Shown in pieces: positions 13,669 to 25,786 of a stretch of DNA of 64,000 nucleotides (its first letter is position 1; the number at the start of each line of letters is the position of its first letter). The notes below the pieces were generated by a model that was given only the letters and a program-made list of their open reading frames with translations, was not told where the DNA came from and searched no databases. Made by a program: the position numbers and the translations under genes. Source of the stretch: Cordia subcordata (taxonomy: Eukaryota > Streptophyta > Magnoliopsida > Boraginales > Cordiaceae); assembly GCA_028554755.1 (NCBI GenBank), contig JAPTOF010000006.1:3342501-3406500 (forward strand). The letters run 5' to 3'.

Positions 13669-13962
13669 TTATATATAAAGAAGGGTGAAAGGGTGAAGGA
13701 GTAGTAAAGGATGATGAATAGCAATGGTTAGATCCTTTTTTTTTTCCTTTATTTTCTTTGAGCTAGGGTGTCCTCAAGCTATATTAGACTTGAAACTAAT
13801 CTCTACCGGACATAGAGTGATTAAGGAAAAATACTCCCAACAATTGCGTTTTCTAGCAACGGTTAGATCTTTATGTGAATGATAAATTAGTGCCCTCGTC
13901 TTTTTCTCAAATGTTGTTAAATATCTTTTATATACCACACAATATCACACAATTTGCTCATC

Positions 13963-13980
13963 TCCCCGGCAATAGTGCCA
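13963..13980 (-). other. Primer-binding site matching tRNA-Asp, LTR element on the minus strand
   Basis: The plus strand reads TCCCCGGCAATAGTGCCA. This matches the 3' end of plant tRNA-Asp (TCCCCGGCAACGGCGCCA) at 15 of 18 bases, so the minus strand carries a primer site. All three differences are C-to-T or G-to-A. It lies 6 bases from the LTR edge at 13987, as expected. Confidence 0.75.
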
Positions 13981-13986
13981 AAGACT

Positions 13987-15070
13987 TGTTGCCAAATATC
14001 ACACACAGAAGTATACATATCGCACGAGTAATATAGTGATGAATAGAGATCGTTTTCTCGAGGTACGTGTACTAATTTTAATGTTAATCACCAACTATTA
14101 TCCTTGAACCCTAGTCAAATCACTAAATATTAGAAATTGTAATAATTAAATACTCGAAATTAAATAACAAAAACAAATAGAATAAATAACAAAATCAATA
14201 GAAAACGCCTAGGACTACAATTTCATCTAATGTCAAGTCATTGATTTATTCCTATCCCATCCATCCTAATTGAGATTGATTACTAACCTAAGGAACAATT
14301 CTCTCTTTAACACTCTTTCGAGCAATTAAACTGCTAATTCAATCTAAACCAAAGGTTATATGTCTATGCCTAAGTGTTCAATTAGATCGGTTAAGTTTAG
14401 CCCCAATTTGGCTACCTAGAGTAATTAGGTACGTGTCTATTCTAATTACGAATCAAATTAATCTCATCCACTTGGATTAATTGAACATAGGCTATTCATT
14501 CTAGACCTAAGACCCAATCTACTTTGTCAATTCAATTAGGTCATGTCAAGTTAATAGTTGGCCAGGCTATTAAATAACAATTCACACAAAAATGAATTAG
14601 CAATTCAAAACACAATCATGGATAGAATGGAATAGAAATAAAATTTCAATTAACTGACAAAAAAATCCATTATAATCCTAGAAGATAAAGTTTAGCTAGA
14701 CATTGTCATAGAAATCATAACCAAAATATTCAAAGATTTAATTATAATGACAAGAACGTAAAGAGGAAGAAAAGAATGAAAAAAAAAAAAAAAACTCTAA
14801 GTTGCAGCTTCAAATCCACAAAAGTTTGATGTTTTTTTCCTCAAAAAATGCGTTTGACTTCCTCTTCAAAGTCTCTTTAACATCCCCCATGTTTTAGGTT
14901 GAAAAAAAACCCTTTTATAGCATCAGTTATGTGCCCTAATTATAATAGGATTGGGTCTAAAATTGCTTTTTTACACATGCTAACTCGTCCAACCCCGTCT
15001 AAATGGCAATTTTTGCCCACTAGACGGAAGCTTGCAGCCAAAGCACAAAGAAACTCCATTCTAACAGCCC
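13987..15070 (-). mobile_element. LTR retrotransposon fragment: one LTR plus primer site
   Basis: The LTR edge (TG at 13987) follows the tRNA-Asp primer site. In minus-strand direction a TATA box (CTATAAAAGG) lies at 14911-14920, so transcription would run leftwards through the rest of the LTR into the primer site, the correct order for a 5' LTR. No gag or pol coding sequence lies to the left; the body is lost. The right edge is not resolved (about 15065-15100), where CACTAGACGG and CACTAGATGG repeat. Primer type suggests a Ty3/gypsy-class element. Confidence 0.65.
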
Positions 15071-15618
15071 ACTAGATGGCAGATGATCTAATATTATATT
15101 CTCATCTTGACAATGAAAGGTCATGAATCAATTTTCAATAGATGTAAATATAAAATACCAGTCTTTTAACTTCCCTTAAATATAAATGGAAGATATCTCT
15201 TACTTTTATTGCCTATTTATTACTTTTTAGATATATGCCTAATAAGTACTGACATGCTAAAATAACAAAAGTTTAGATTTCTCAATGTATTTTCTGAGAA
15301 TGTCCATGAAGTTTCTTTATTCGAGTAAAAGGTGATCATAAATTCTCGCGCAAAATATAAAAGGTGATCATAAATAAGTGATGAAATTAGGGTTGTAAAA
15401 CATTTTTCTTTCTTTCTCCTCCTCATTCTTTGTTATCTTCTTCTTCTTCATTTTTAAGTGAGATAAGCAAATTTTTACCTTCACTAATTTTAATATTGCT
15501 TAGCATTTCCTTTATAAATAACATATTTATAATATATAAATGTCAAAAAAAAAAAGAAACAGAAAAAGAAAAAAGATAGGGATGGAGAGGTAATAGGTTG
15601 AAAGCTTGTTACTAGGAA
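15071..15618. other. Intergenic, no feature recognised
   Basis: AT-rich, with TTC/CTT runs at 15405-15450 and a purine run near 15545-15575. I see no coding sequence, RNA gene or repeat structure. Confidence 0.5.
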
Positions 15619-16746
15619 AAGGTCAAAAAGTGCATCAAACCCCTTACCGTTAAAAATATCCGTTATTTTTAACTATAGTTGTTCGAAATTATCCAAACTA
15701 TCATTAAATATCGGTTATCTTTAACTATAGTTGATCAAAATTATCCAAACTATCATTCTTTATTTTACAAAAGAAATGCTGTGAAAAAGATTTGAACCTT
15801 CAGCCTCAAATTAAAATAATAAATACTCCAACCAATTAAGCTATAAATAATTTATATTTTAATTTAATTTTAGATTGATTTATATTTAGAATATATAAAA
15901 GTATAATAATGTGCTTTGTATGTCAATTTTTTTAACAATATTTTTAAATAAAAATTATCTTCAAATTAATTTGAACATCTGAACAAAAATAAAAATCAAT
16001 CAACTAGCAAAACAAAGCTCTCGACAAGCTTACTGACCATGTTGAAGATCGCCAGCTTGATTCTCGTGTCCAAGAGGTTATATTATATCCGTACATTTGT
16101 AAATGTATAAATATGTAATTTTTGCTTTTCGCATATGGTAATCTATAGTGGTATGGTGGAACATGAGGCCGAATACTCATCCCGAAAGCAATCGGGCACA
16201 CTTTTTTCGTTTGACAAATGGTAATTCATGGTGATATTATGATATACTCAAGCTCGAGAAATTAAGTATTTAACAAGTGAGTCTAAATTTCACACACATA
16301 TATATATATATATATATACACATATATACATACATGTATCGATTTCTATATCGAAGACATATTTATGAAGTTGTTCAATTTATTATTTGGCATTATATAA
16401 TGGTATAACCATTAATTTTTATTTTTATTCAAATGTTCAGATTAATTTGAGGTTGATTATTATTTAAAAATATTGCAAAAAAATTTGACATCAAAGCCAC
16501 ATCATTATACCATTATATATTCTAAATATAAATTAAACTAAAATGAAGTTAACATATGAATTATTTATAACCTAATTGGTTAAAGTATTTGTTATTTTAA
16601 TTTGAGGTTGACAGTTCAAATCTTTTTAACAAGGGGGTTTTAATGCACTTTTATGGACCATAAGAAAATTATGAGAGACCTTTTAGACCACAGGGAGTTT
16701 GGTACACTTTTCATAAATCACGTGAGAGCCTAATGTATTTTACTAT
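15619..16746. mobile_element. Long-TIR Mutator-like element carrying a host exon (Pack-type)
   Basis: Two arms of about 290-330 bp, 15619-15945 and 16463-16746, are imperfect inverted repeats of each other. For example AAAGATTTGAACCTTCAGCC on the left pairs with GGTTGACAGTTCAAATCTTT on the right. The ends resemble the GGGTAAAATGCATCAAA type of the elements at 32086 and 51203. There is no transposase. The roughly 500 bp centre holds an exon resembling plant HYPK (16008-16076) and an AT microsatellite near 16297-16330. I see no clear target duplication; superfamily is inferred from its relatives. Confidence 0.8.
16008..16076 (+). pseudogene. Captured exon resembling plant HYPK/NatA-associated protein
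   Basis: The frame from 16014 reads KALDKLTDHV then EDRQLDSRVQE, which from memory matches the N-terminal region of plant HYPK-like proteins (chaperone-like partner of the NatA N-acetyltransferase, with a C-terminal UBA-like domain). The piece is bounded by AG at 16006-16007 and GT at 16077-16078, so it looks like one whole exon with its splice sites. It sits in the middle of a long-TIR element, so it was probably captured. The rest of the gene is absent and one residue seems missing compared with the host form (DSSRVQ). It cannot make HYPK alone. Identity is from recall, not a search. Confidence 0.65.
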
Positions 16747-16899
16747 ATAATTTATGACCAGGATATATTCGACATAATTTGTTCGAGAAATTCAGAGCAA
16801 GATTTAAAAATCTGATTTATCACCACTCACCCAATATATATATATAAACCGTCTGGCTAATTTATTGGTCCATCACCCAAATAAATGGACCTTCCTTAT

Positions 16900-17012
16900 G
16901 GCCCACATTGTTCGAGGAGGTCCCGTTCTACATCCTTTGGCCCAAAAAGTAGACCAGCAAACTCCACCGCCAAACTTTAGTAAATCAAAAGCCCAAACAC
17001 AATCTGGGCCCA
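16900..17012 (+). promoter_or_regulatory. Site II (GGCCCA) cluster upstream of RPN8
   Basis: GGCCCA at 16900-16905 and 16939-16944, GCCCAA at 16991-16996 and GGGCCCA at 17006-17012 lie 220-330 bp before the RPN8 start codon. GGCCCA/TGGGCC boxes are TCP-factor sites common in promoters of plant ribosomal and proteasome genes. Their density fits a growth-linked housekeeping promoter. Confidence 0.65.
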
Positions 17013-17229
17013 TCAAGAGATTTAAAAACAGAAAAATCAAACACAGCTTCCACCATCAATCAAAAGGCCTGCTTTTGCCTCTTCCCCAGAGAAAGTATAA
17101 TATAGCCTCCTCTCCAGCTGAAGCAAACACAGAGAAAAGCAAAATCGTCGTCGTCGTGGTCGTCGTGTTCTCCAAGAAATCCGCAAAAGTTAACGCCTTC
17201 GTGTGGAAGATAACAAAATTTAAGCAGCA

Positions 17230-20200
17230 ATGGATGTGATAAAGACGCAGCAAATAGCAGCGAGGCCAATCGAGAAAGTAATAGTCCACCCGCTGGTGCT
17301 GCTCAGCATCGTCGATCACTACAATCGCGTGGCGCGTGACACCAAGAAGCGAGTCGTCGGCGTCTTGCTCGGCTCCTCTTATAAAGGCACCGTCGATGTC
17401 ACCAACAGCTATGCAGGTCACCTTCAGATCTCAATTGTATTTTTTTTGTTGTTTATATATATATTTATATATATATTTATTTATTTTTTGCTTTAGGCTT
17501 TTGGTTTAGGTTAATTTAATTTTAAATTACTATTTAGAAGGTGGTTAGACGCGTTCTGAGAAGTTAAGACGTTAATATTTGGGCGCAATTTTGTAATTTT
17601 ATGGCACGCAAAGTACGTGTCTGACTGTTTGTCACACTTGTATGGTAAGTTTGACTGGGTGAATAAGAGATTAACTGGAGGTAATAATAGGTTTTTGTTA
17701 GCTCAGCTGTATTTACTGGTCATCCCACACTCAGGGCCTATTTGGATTGGCTTATCCTCAACAACCCCCCCCCCCCCCAAAAACCCCCCCACCCCAAAAA
17801 AAAAAAACTTTTTGCTGAAAAAAAAAACGCATCTTTTTTGCAATTAGAATTATAATTAGATTTCAAAAAAAGTTGAAACCCTGGAAAAGCTCAATTTCAG
17901 CATTTTTCAGAAGGCAGAGTTTTTATCTTCTCAAAAGAGCACTTTTTCCAAAAGATTTGAAAAAAGGCGCTTTTAAACCAATCTGAACGAGTCCTCAGAG
18001 CGGTCCTTTCACGAGTGGGGTGTTAGTGGCTTGTGTAATAATTAGGCAGTTTCTTTTTTATGTTGGGTTTGAAGGTCATAGTAGTTATTTCTTGAGACTA
18101 TATAACACGAGATTTGCCTTGCGCTCGGGTTTGGCTTGTGATACCAGGCATATATTTGTAAATTAGTGTAGTTTACATATGTTTATGTGTGACTCGTTGA
18201 TCTTGTCTCATCTCTCTGTCTGTAGTATAATTTCTGCTTGAAATCAGTTCAGCAGAAAAGACTTAAAGATTGCCTTTTTCTTTTTACTTCCATCATCCTA
18301 AGTCCCATTCAGCTAGTGATTGTGAACGTTGAAGAAGTATTGATGCTATCTAGGTCCAAAATGGCTAATTGAAGTTATTACATAGTCCATAGAACTAATT
18401 TACGAGCCAAATTCATGTCATGTCTGTTGTGTTTGGAGCATTACAATCACTCCATAACTTGATCAAGGTTACAGGCATCTGTCGTTCCGTAGGATTAAAA
18501 GCTAGCATTGTTCATGCAAGCTAGAAAACCTATGTCGTGGGCATAATAACTTGGGTTCAGTATCCTGATAGACACAATCCTTCTATTTGTGTCGGAGCTC
18601 ATTCCTTTTTTGGCTAAAATATAACAAAATTGTCATTTCGAACTTTCTCGGAGATAATGCATTCAGCCAATATTGACTAAAGGCATATCTCATTGAGTTA
18701 AGTGCCTTTAAGAATGTATGCCACCAGCAAACCTCTTAACTATTGGGGACAATTCTGCACATCGAAGCTTTAGCTGCACACCTAACATCAATTTATTTAT
18801 TTTCCACCTGCTGCTTCCTAATATGCCAAGCTGTTACATGGCATCATGACATGCATATGATGCTTAGGAGCCTAAAATCTTTGGGTGATACGTGCAGTGC
18901 CTTTTGAAGAAGATGACAAGGATCCAAGCATCTGGTTTCTCGACCACAATTACCATGAGTCAATGTTTTCAATGTTCAGGAGGATCAATGGTATTGTTTT
19001 CGTGCATTTTTCTTTTTCTTTTTCTATTTAGTTCCTGAATGCTTTTAGTAAGTACATTTATTGTCTTGTCCTTCTTTATGTTGATTGACTTGTTACTTGT
19101 TTCAGCCAAGGAGCATGTGGTTGGTTGGTATAGCACCGGACCGAAGCTAAGGGAGAATGACCTGAATATTCATGGACTTTTCAATGAGTAAGATCATTCA
19201 CCCAATAAATAAGATTTAATGATGTACCATTGTGGTGTATGATTTCTCATGCATTTATATTAAGAATGCAGCCTCTGTTCTCTTGTTGTAACATGGTTAA
19301 ATTTGCATGTAATAACGGCCACCTAGATCGTTATTTGGTGCATGGAGAAGTTATCTTTTAAACTGCAAGAGCTTGCATGGTTCCTTTTCTCATATGATTG
19401 ATGATTTTATTCAGCTAAATGGAAGTTCTTTCTCATGAGAATAGGTTGCTTATCCAACATGATATATGTCTTAATATGGTTTCTCTTATGAAAAGTGAAA
19501 AATAAATGTGACTGATCTAATCTTAAGTTCATGGAATGCAAGTGTCACCTATTTCTCCTCTTCCTTGGACAATCTGTTTGATAGCTATATGAGCACCTAT
19601 TTTGAATTGTTACTTGTGTTTTCTTCTCACTTAGAATGTGAGATTTTTGAAGATCTTGAGCTCATGAGGACGCCACAAAGCTGAGATACTACTACTATAG
19701 CCAGTAATGTATGTTGCAATATATGGTCACAATCCAAAACCTTTCTTGAACAGGGTTAAAAGATTCAAATAAGTGGGTTTGCGAGGTTAGGGGGGGTGAG
19801 ACTCCTGATATAGTTTTATAATGTATAGGGTTATGAGGTCGAAGTGGAGGGCAATAAGGAGGGGAGACATCAAATCATTTGGTCAGTAGGGAAGATAGCG
19901 GAGGGCCAAGTAAGGGAGGGAAGCTTATAGTCTTCAATTCCACTTTTTTCAATCCCTCTAATTGTGTCTAAAGGTAAAAGTAACCTTAATTAAATAATAA
20001 AGTTGCATTGAATAAGGGTTGTCAAGGAAAGCTCGCTCTTCTCTCCTTTCCCCCTCTCTCTTCCTAAACTACTTAGAGAACAGAAGGGCACCCTTCCCCT
20101 ATGTGAAGACATTAACTTTTCCTCCCTTTCCCATTCCTCTTTTTGTACCAACACACTGTTAAGGACATGTTCAGGAGACTATCCTGGACTCAAAATGAAT

Positions 20201-23200
20201 GTTTTCTAGAAGTACATTGAAGCTTTTTCGTGACAAGAACCTTTTGGTCCTTAAAAAATATTGATTGAGATGCATATTAAGTTATCCATATTTTTGTCTA
20301 ATTAAGATTTGCCATATAGAAACAAGAATTGAACTCAATACAAGCCCATCACGGTTCCAAAGATATTCCAGCTGTGATTTAGTGTAGAATAATATATTGA
20401 TTTTAGGGTGTCTGGTATAGATTTTGTAGATGCTTCTATCAAGTCCTGCAACAAATTACAAGTTGATTTTTGTTATTTCTTTTTCTTATCATTTCTAAAA
20501 CTATGTGCACTTTTCCATTTTACCTCTATATTTCGTTTCAGTACTAATAACTGTAGACCATTTTTTGGAGGGCAAATGTTGTTGCCAACTTTTACTGGTC
20601 ATTTCCTCAAATATTTTAGAATTATTGATGTGGGCATCTTGTATTGTTGAATATGGAAATTCTCCTTTACCATATGGATCGCTTGTTTGTGTTCCTCATC
20701 TTCCTTTCTACCTGTTTATCAAGTTTTTGCTGGTGTGTTTGCAGCTATGTCCCAACCCCTGTCTTGGTTATAATTGATGTGCAGCCTAAGGAGCTTGGAA
20801 TACCAACTAAAGCTTACTATGCTGTAGAGGAGGTTAAAGAGGTATTCTACAAATGATATTCTCCATTCATCTCGAAATGACACTATGAATTTCTGATATG
20901 CACGTTCTGTCAGTTTGGATATAACTGTGACATTTCTGGGGACAATGTTGCTAAGAAAAGGACTGGATCTTTTTCCCTTTGAATTTGTGGTCATTTCATA
21001 ACTAGCAACCTTTGACTTAAAAGAAAAAATATTTCAGTGTTGAGCTTGCTCTAATGGGTTGATAATTTACAGAATGCTACAGAGAAAAGCAAGAAGGTCT
21101 TCGTGCACGTGCCTTCTGAAATTGCTGCTCATGAAGTTGAAGAAATCGGTACGGCTCCTAGAAGAATATATATGTACTCCAGAGTTTTTCCTTATATGTA
21201 ATTATTTATTGGAAATAAATCAAATGAAACTTTGAGAAATTTTGCTTTGTGTTTCAAGAAATGGAATTAGCACTCCAAAGTATTTTGTCGTTCCAAACCT
21301 CGTTTATACCGTGTCCTATGTTTGAATCATCTTTTGTCTGTGCTTACTGACAGGAGTTGAACACTTGCTAAGAGATGTGAAGGATACAACTATTAGTACT
21401 CTTGCGACAGAGGTTTATTGTCTTTATAATATAGCTTAAGCTTACTATCACCCTCTCTAGTTCGGCAGTTGAAAAGGAAAAATTGAAAAGCTGAATTTTT
21501 TACTGTGTCCAGGTAACTGGCAAACTTGCAGCCTTGAAGGGGTTGGATGCACGGCTTCAAGAGATACGCAGTTATCTTGACCTTGTTGTTGAGGGGAAGC
21601 TGCCATTAAACCATGAAATTCTGTACCATTTGCAGGTTTAACTCTTCTTTCATTTATAGATTTGTGAATGTGAAAAGGAGACTACAATTAAGTCTTTCTC
21701 TCTTCATCTTTTTATTAATATGCTTGAATCATAGCCCCTGCACCGATTGGATTTTTTTCCCCCCTTCCGTGAAAAAAGCACATCTTGTTTGCAATTAGTA
21801 ATTGAATTGACTTAAAAAAAGAAACTCTGGAAAAAGCTATCTAGAAACCAAACTTCCAGGTTCTCGAAAAAGCATAAAAAGTTATAGGGAAAAAGCTTTT
21901 AAAGAAACCAATCCGAATGAGCCCTTAGAGCTAGTATTGGAGGTTCACCTCTACCTAGCCCAGCTACTTTTGAGGAAAGAAAAGCTAAGCCTTCTAGCCC
22001 TAGGTCCTCTTCCATTTGTGTGAGATAATTTGAAAGTTATTTTCTCTTGGTTTTTACTGTGGGATTCAAATTTTCTTGGTGAGGGGTCCGTGATCAAATA
22101 GGTTTCTACCTGTTATTGCCTTTAAATTGTATTTCTGTCTCTTATTTTTGGTTTTTGATTGTTATTAATGATGCTAACCTCGAGGCAATTATGTTAACAT
22201 TTAGTTATTCACTATTTCTTAAATATGTTATATGCTTGTAAATCATGTGATTGTGTACAAAATTCATTTGGCTGTTTTGAGTTATTGATATTTTATGCAG
22301 AATTTGTGGACCACCTATCTTGATTGCCTTTATGCTAGGGGCTATTTTAGTTTTATATCTTCATTGTATATGTTAACAATGCTCAACACACTAGGAATCT
22401 ATCCAGGAGCCACATCTGTCCAACAAAAATGAAAAGCAAAAAGCTGCAAGTCAAAGTTACCTATATGTCAGCTGCCACTCAAGCACTAGCATATAAAGTT
22501 ATGCCGATCCTATAGTGCATAAACACAACTGTCATAATGCCTCCTTGTTTATAGGTTGGGGATAGGATTCTCATAGCCCATTATGGGCCTGTTTGATTGG
22601 CTTTTTTTTCAGGAAAAAGCACTTTTTTTTTCTGAAAAAAGTACATTAAATTTGCAATAACTATTTGATTTGGCTTCCAAAAAAGCAAAAACTCTGAAAA
22701 AAGCTCAAATACAGCTTTTTTTAGGAGCCAGAATTTTTAGCTTCTAAAAAAAAAGCTATTTTTCAAAAGCTGTTAAAAAAAGTACTTTTGAAAAAAGCCA
22801 ATCTAAACGAGCCCTATAAATATTGGACCATTATTTGATGTTAGTTGCTATATTTTTGTTGTGGCTGATTCTCTATAGTAGCTAACATATGCAACATTCT
22901 TGTTGCAGGATGTTTTCAACCTCCTTCCAAATCTTAACGTGAACGAATTAATCAAAGCTTTTGCAGGTAAGGGAGTGAGATGCCGATTTTAATCTGTTTC
23001 ATATATTTATCATCCATATATGTTTTCTTATGGAAATTGTTCGTCTGATGTTGCAGTGAAAACGAATGATATGATGTTGGTTATATATCTTTCTTCACTT
23101 ATCAGGAGTATAATTGCTCTCCATAATTTGATTAACAACAAGGTGAGATGCTTTTATCCTGAAAGCCTGATATCCTTTGTCCTTGTTTTGCTCCTCTCTT

Positions 23201-24002
23201 GCAATCATCATTAATTGTAGAAGTATCCTTGGTAGTGCCAGAGCTCCATGGCTGTACTTCTCTTATTTAAGCCATTAGGGTTTTTTTTTGTTTTTTTTGT
23301 TTGGGTGGTGGTGGTTGGGGGTGGGGGTGGGGGGGGGGCTTCAAACTTCAAGCCATTATGTTGACCTTCATCACTAACCAACTTAAATTACTTCTATTGT
23401 AACAATAGTGTAGTTGGGCCATTTCCGATGTAGGCTTTCTGTAACTGGAGCACCTATGGCTTCCACGAATATCAAAAATGAAATTCAGCCGTTGTTGGCT
23501 ATTTTTAGTTCAGCAGATAGTTTTAATATTTTCTCATTCATCTTGGTAGGAAACAAGTAGAATCTTCTTTTAATCATTTAGACATCAGGTTTTGGGAGTC
23601 AATGTCTTCTGAACAATTTATGCTTACCTTGATGCTGGCAATGCTAAGTTGCATGAAGCGTGTTCGTCTTTCCTGATATTTGCCTGAAGGAGGCTTCAGT
23701 GGAGGCTTTAGCGCCCCAATTTGTAGTTCTTGATAATGTTCCGGTGCTTTTTGGGTCATGCACTGGTAGAAACTTGGCTATGTTAATGATGCACTATAGC
23801 CTGTAGTTTTGTCAGTTCTACTAATTTCAATGTCAATTCCTGCACTTAATTTTCTCCAGCTTCCATAATTTTTTGCTTTGGAGGTTTGGATGGTTATGGA
23901 TTATTTCTGACTTTTCGAATATGGTTCCAGATGCTTAACAAAGAGCACGAGAAGGCAGAAGATGCGAAGCCAGTTGCTGTGCCAACTGCGGCAGGAAGCT
24001 AA
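17230..24002 (+). CDS. RPN8: 26S proteasome regulatory subunit RPN8 (non-ATPase subunit 7)
   Basis: Lid subunit of the 26S proteasome; pairs with the deubiquitinase RPN11. Ten exons, all with GT-AG borders: 17230-17416, 18898-18990, 19106-19187, 20745-20841, 21073-21148, 21354-21412, 21513-21635, 22909-22966, 23057-23142, 23931-24002. They total 933 bp, 310 residues, the normal length for plants. The product starts [19 protein letters not shown]. The MPN domain spans about residues 15-150. Where RPN11-type enzymes have the zinc-binding HSHP, this has [12 protein letters not shown], so it is the inactive MPN form, as expected. The C-terminal helices ([26 protein letters not shown]) form the lid contact region; the tail ends VPTAAGS. 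No stop or frameshift. Introns 1 and 7 hold MITEs; intron 9 holds a G-rich run. The start fits because the known plant N-terminus begins there. Confidence 0.97.
17734..17994. mobile_element. GGGCC-ended MITE in RPN8 intron 1
   Basis: Starts GGGCCTATTTGGATTGG and ends CCAATCTGAACGAGTCC, imperfect inverted ends, with a TCA direct repeat on each side (17731-17733, 17995-17997). The interior is rich in self-complementary AAAAAGC/GCTTTTT words and includes a run of 14 C at 17765-17778. The same family recurs at 21734, 22585, 25403, 47405, 47541 and 50895. Confidence 0.75.
21734..21924. mobile_element. GGGCC-type MITE in RPN8 intron 7 (decayed left end)
   Basis: The right end CCAATCCGAATGAGCCC is typical of the family; the left end (ACCGATTGGATTTTTT) is worn. 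The interior shows the family's AAAAAGCTTTT words. Confidence 0.6.
22585..22814. mobile_element. GGGCC-ended MITE in RPN8 intron 7
   Basis: Starts GGGCCTGTTTGATTGGC and ends GCCAATCTAAACGAGCCC, near-perfect inverted ends, with TAT on each side (22582-22584, 22815-22817). The 3-bp duplication would fit a PIF/Harbinger-like mover, but that is inference. Confidence 0.78.
23303..23338 (+). repeat. G-run with quadruplex potential in RPN8 intron 9
   Basis: Runs of 3, 5, 5 and 10 G separated by short spacers (23303-23305, 23317-23321, 23323-23327, 23329-23338) on the transcribed-sense strand, following a long T tract. It satisfies the usual four-tract quadruplex pattern in DNA and in the pre-mRNA. 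Confidence 0.6.
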
Positions 24003-25402
24003 ACTCGAGGATTCTCCGTTAAGATTTCCCTCTCGTGGGACGTTTTCATCGGGTGATGAAGCATGGGTACCTGAATCTTGAGTTCATCATTTCACGGTGT
24101 CTCAGAGTCGTGCACTTTCATCATCCAAATACATCATTTACAGGAATGTTTGGGAATTGAACAATATATGTAAGACCTTCAGGATATGGTTTTGATTTGA
24201 TTTTCCGCTAGATTATGACTCGAAACCAAGTTAGATTCAGGAATATTAGCCTTTTTTCAGTTATTGGCAGAATTTAATACTCTTTCAATTTCTGAAGACA
24301 ACTTTTATAAATCTTTTCGTTTTGGAAGATGCACCAAGCGAAACAATCACCCTATTAATGTCGGAATACCTAATTAGCTCCTATTCTAGGTTATTCAAAT
24401 AGCTCTGTTTTTCTTTCCTTCTGGGTCGTATGTACGACTTTTATCTGGTACGGCTACCAATGTTTGTGTTACTCAAGTTGATATTCTCGCATTTGTTTCG
24501 TCCGTCACTGTTTGTGGAGGCTTCTCTCTGATTTTCTTGTATAATACTCTTGTCTTAGACTCACATTTTCGATTCTACTCTCATTCGTATATCTATGATT
24601 AATGGGAGGAATTAGAAAGCCCAAGATCTTTTAGGTGAAGTGAGTTTTTTATTTCTTAAAAAGAATTATACCGAAGCAAACACAACATATTTTTATGAAT
24701 GAAAATATTATTTAGTTTGATAGTCTGTTGTCAATTAATTCAATACATTTGAATGGTTATTCTTTTTTTTTTTGCCTTTTTTTCTTTTTTGTTGTATAAA
24801 ATGGAATTGTTCCAATTGCAACCGTTTGAAACACTGCGTCAACAAGGACATTAATGTTGAATCTTAAAAATTTCTTGATATGTTTAAAATTGCTAAATTC
24901 AACACAAGTTTTAAATAATCACTCAAACCCAAAAGTAAATACTTGACTTTGATGAGACCAAAAGCTACAAGCATTAAGTTTCAGACCAGTTATTGATGAA
25001 TAGACTACAACGTTTATTAAGTTTTAGACCAGTCTTAATATGTTTCCTTGGACGATACGAACTAAGGTAATTTAAATATGATCATTATTAGTTTCTATTT
25101 TTTTCGGTCGTATTATTTGTTTCTAACAAGTGGTACTGAGGAGGGAACAATGGGTTTTGTAGACCCAAGCCCATCTTACACCTGAAATTTAATTCTAAGG
25201 TAGACCCATCTGAGTTTAAACCAAGCCCAAAGATTTTAAAAACAAAAGATAGAAATAGGTAATGATAAAGGCTAGGCCCAATTTAATTTCGATTATCTTG
25301 TTCCTTCTAAATGACAGAAAACTTTTTCTAGCAAGCCTTTCGAGCTTCGCCAGAGCTGCCAAACCTTGAGACAGATAGCAAGCATACACAAAGGAGATAT
25401 AT
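24003..25402. other. RPN8 3' region and intergenic spacer
   Basis: The 3' UTR of RPN8 probably fills the first several hundred bases; no single poly(A) signal stands out. 25140-25280 has several GCCCA words (for example AGCCCATCTT, AGGCCCAATT), like a promoter, but no gene follows it. Confidence 0.4.
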
Positions 25403-25786
25403 GGGCCCGTTTAGATTGACTTTTTCAAAAGTATTTTTTTTAACAGTTCTTAAAAAATAGTTTTTTTTAGAAGTTAAAAATTCTGAATTATAAAAAAAGT
25501 TATATTTGAGCTTTTTTTAGAGTTTTAGCTTTTTTGGAAGCCAAATTAAATAGTTATTGCAAATTTAATATAACTTTTCAGGAAAAAAAATGCTTTTTCT
25601 TAAGAAAAAGCCAATATTTATTTCAAAGTCAAGATGTGTTTTTTTGAAAAAAAAAATCTAAATTGAGTTTTTCTATAGTTTTAGTTTTCCTTTTTGAAGT
25701 TAACCCCAATATTTATTACAAAGTCAAGATGTGTTTTTTAGATAAAACAATACTTTTAATGAATAAAAACCAATCCAAATGGCCCC
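25403..25786. mobile_element. GGGCC-ended MITE, enlarged copy
   Basis: Starts GGGCCCGTTTAGATTGAC and ends CCAATCCAAATGGCCCC. Near its right half a unit of about 105 bp is repeated in tandem (TTACAAAGTCAAGATGTG-like words near 25622 and 25714), which explains its larger size. Confidence 0.65.

Noticed and set aside
17056..17421. 121-codon minus-strand frame over RPN8 exon 1
   Set aside because: Antisense shadow of the exon and 5' UTR.
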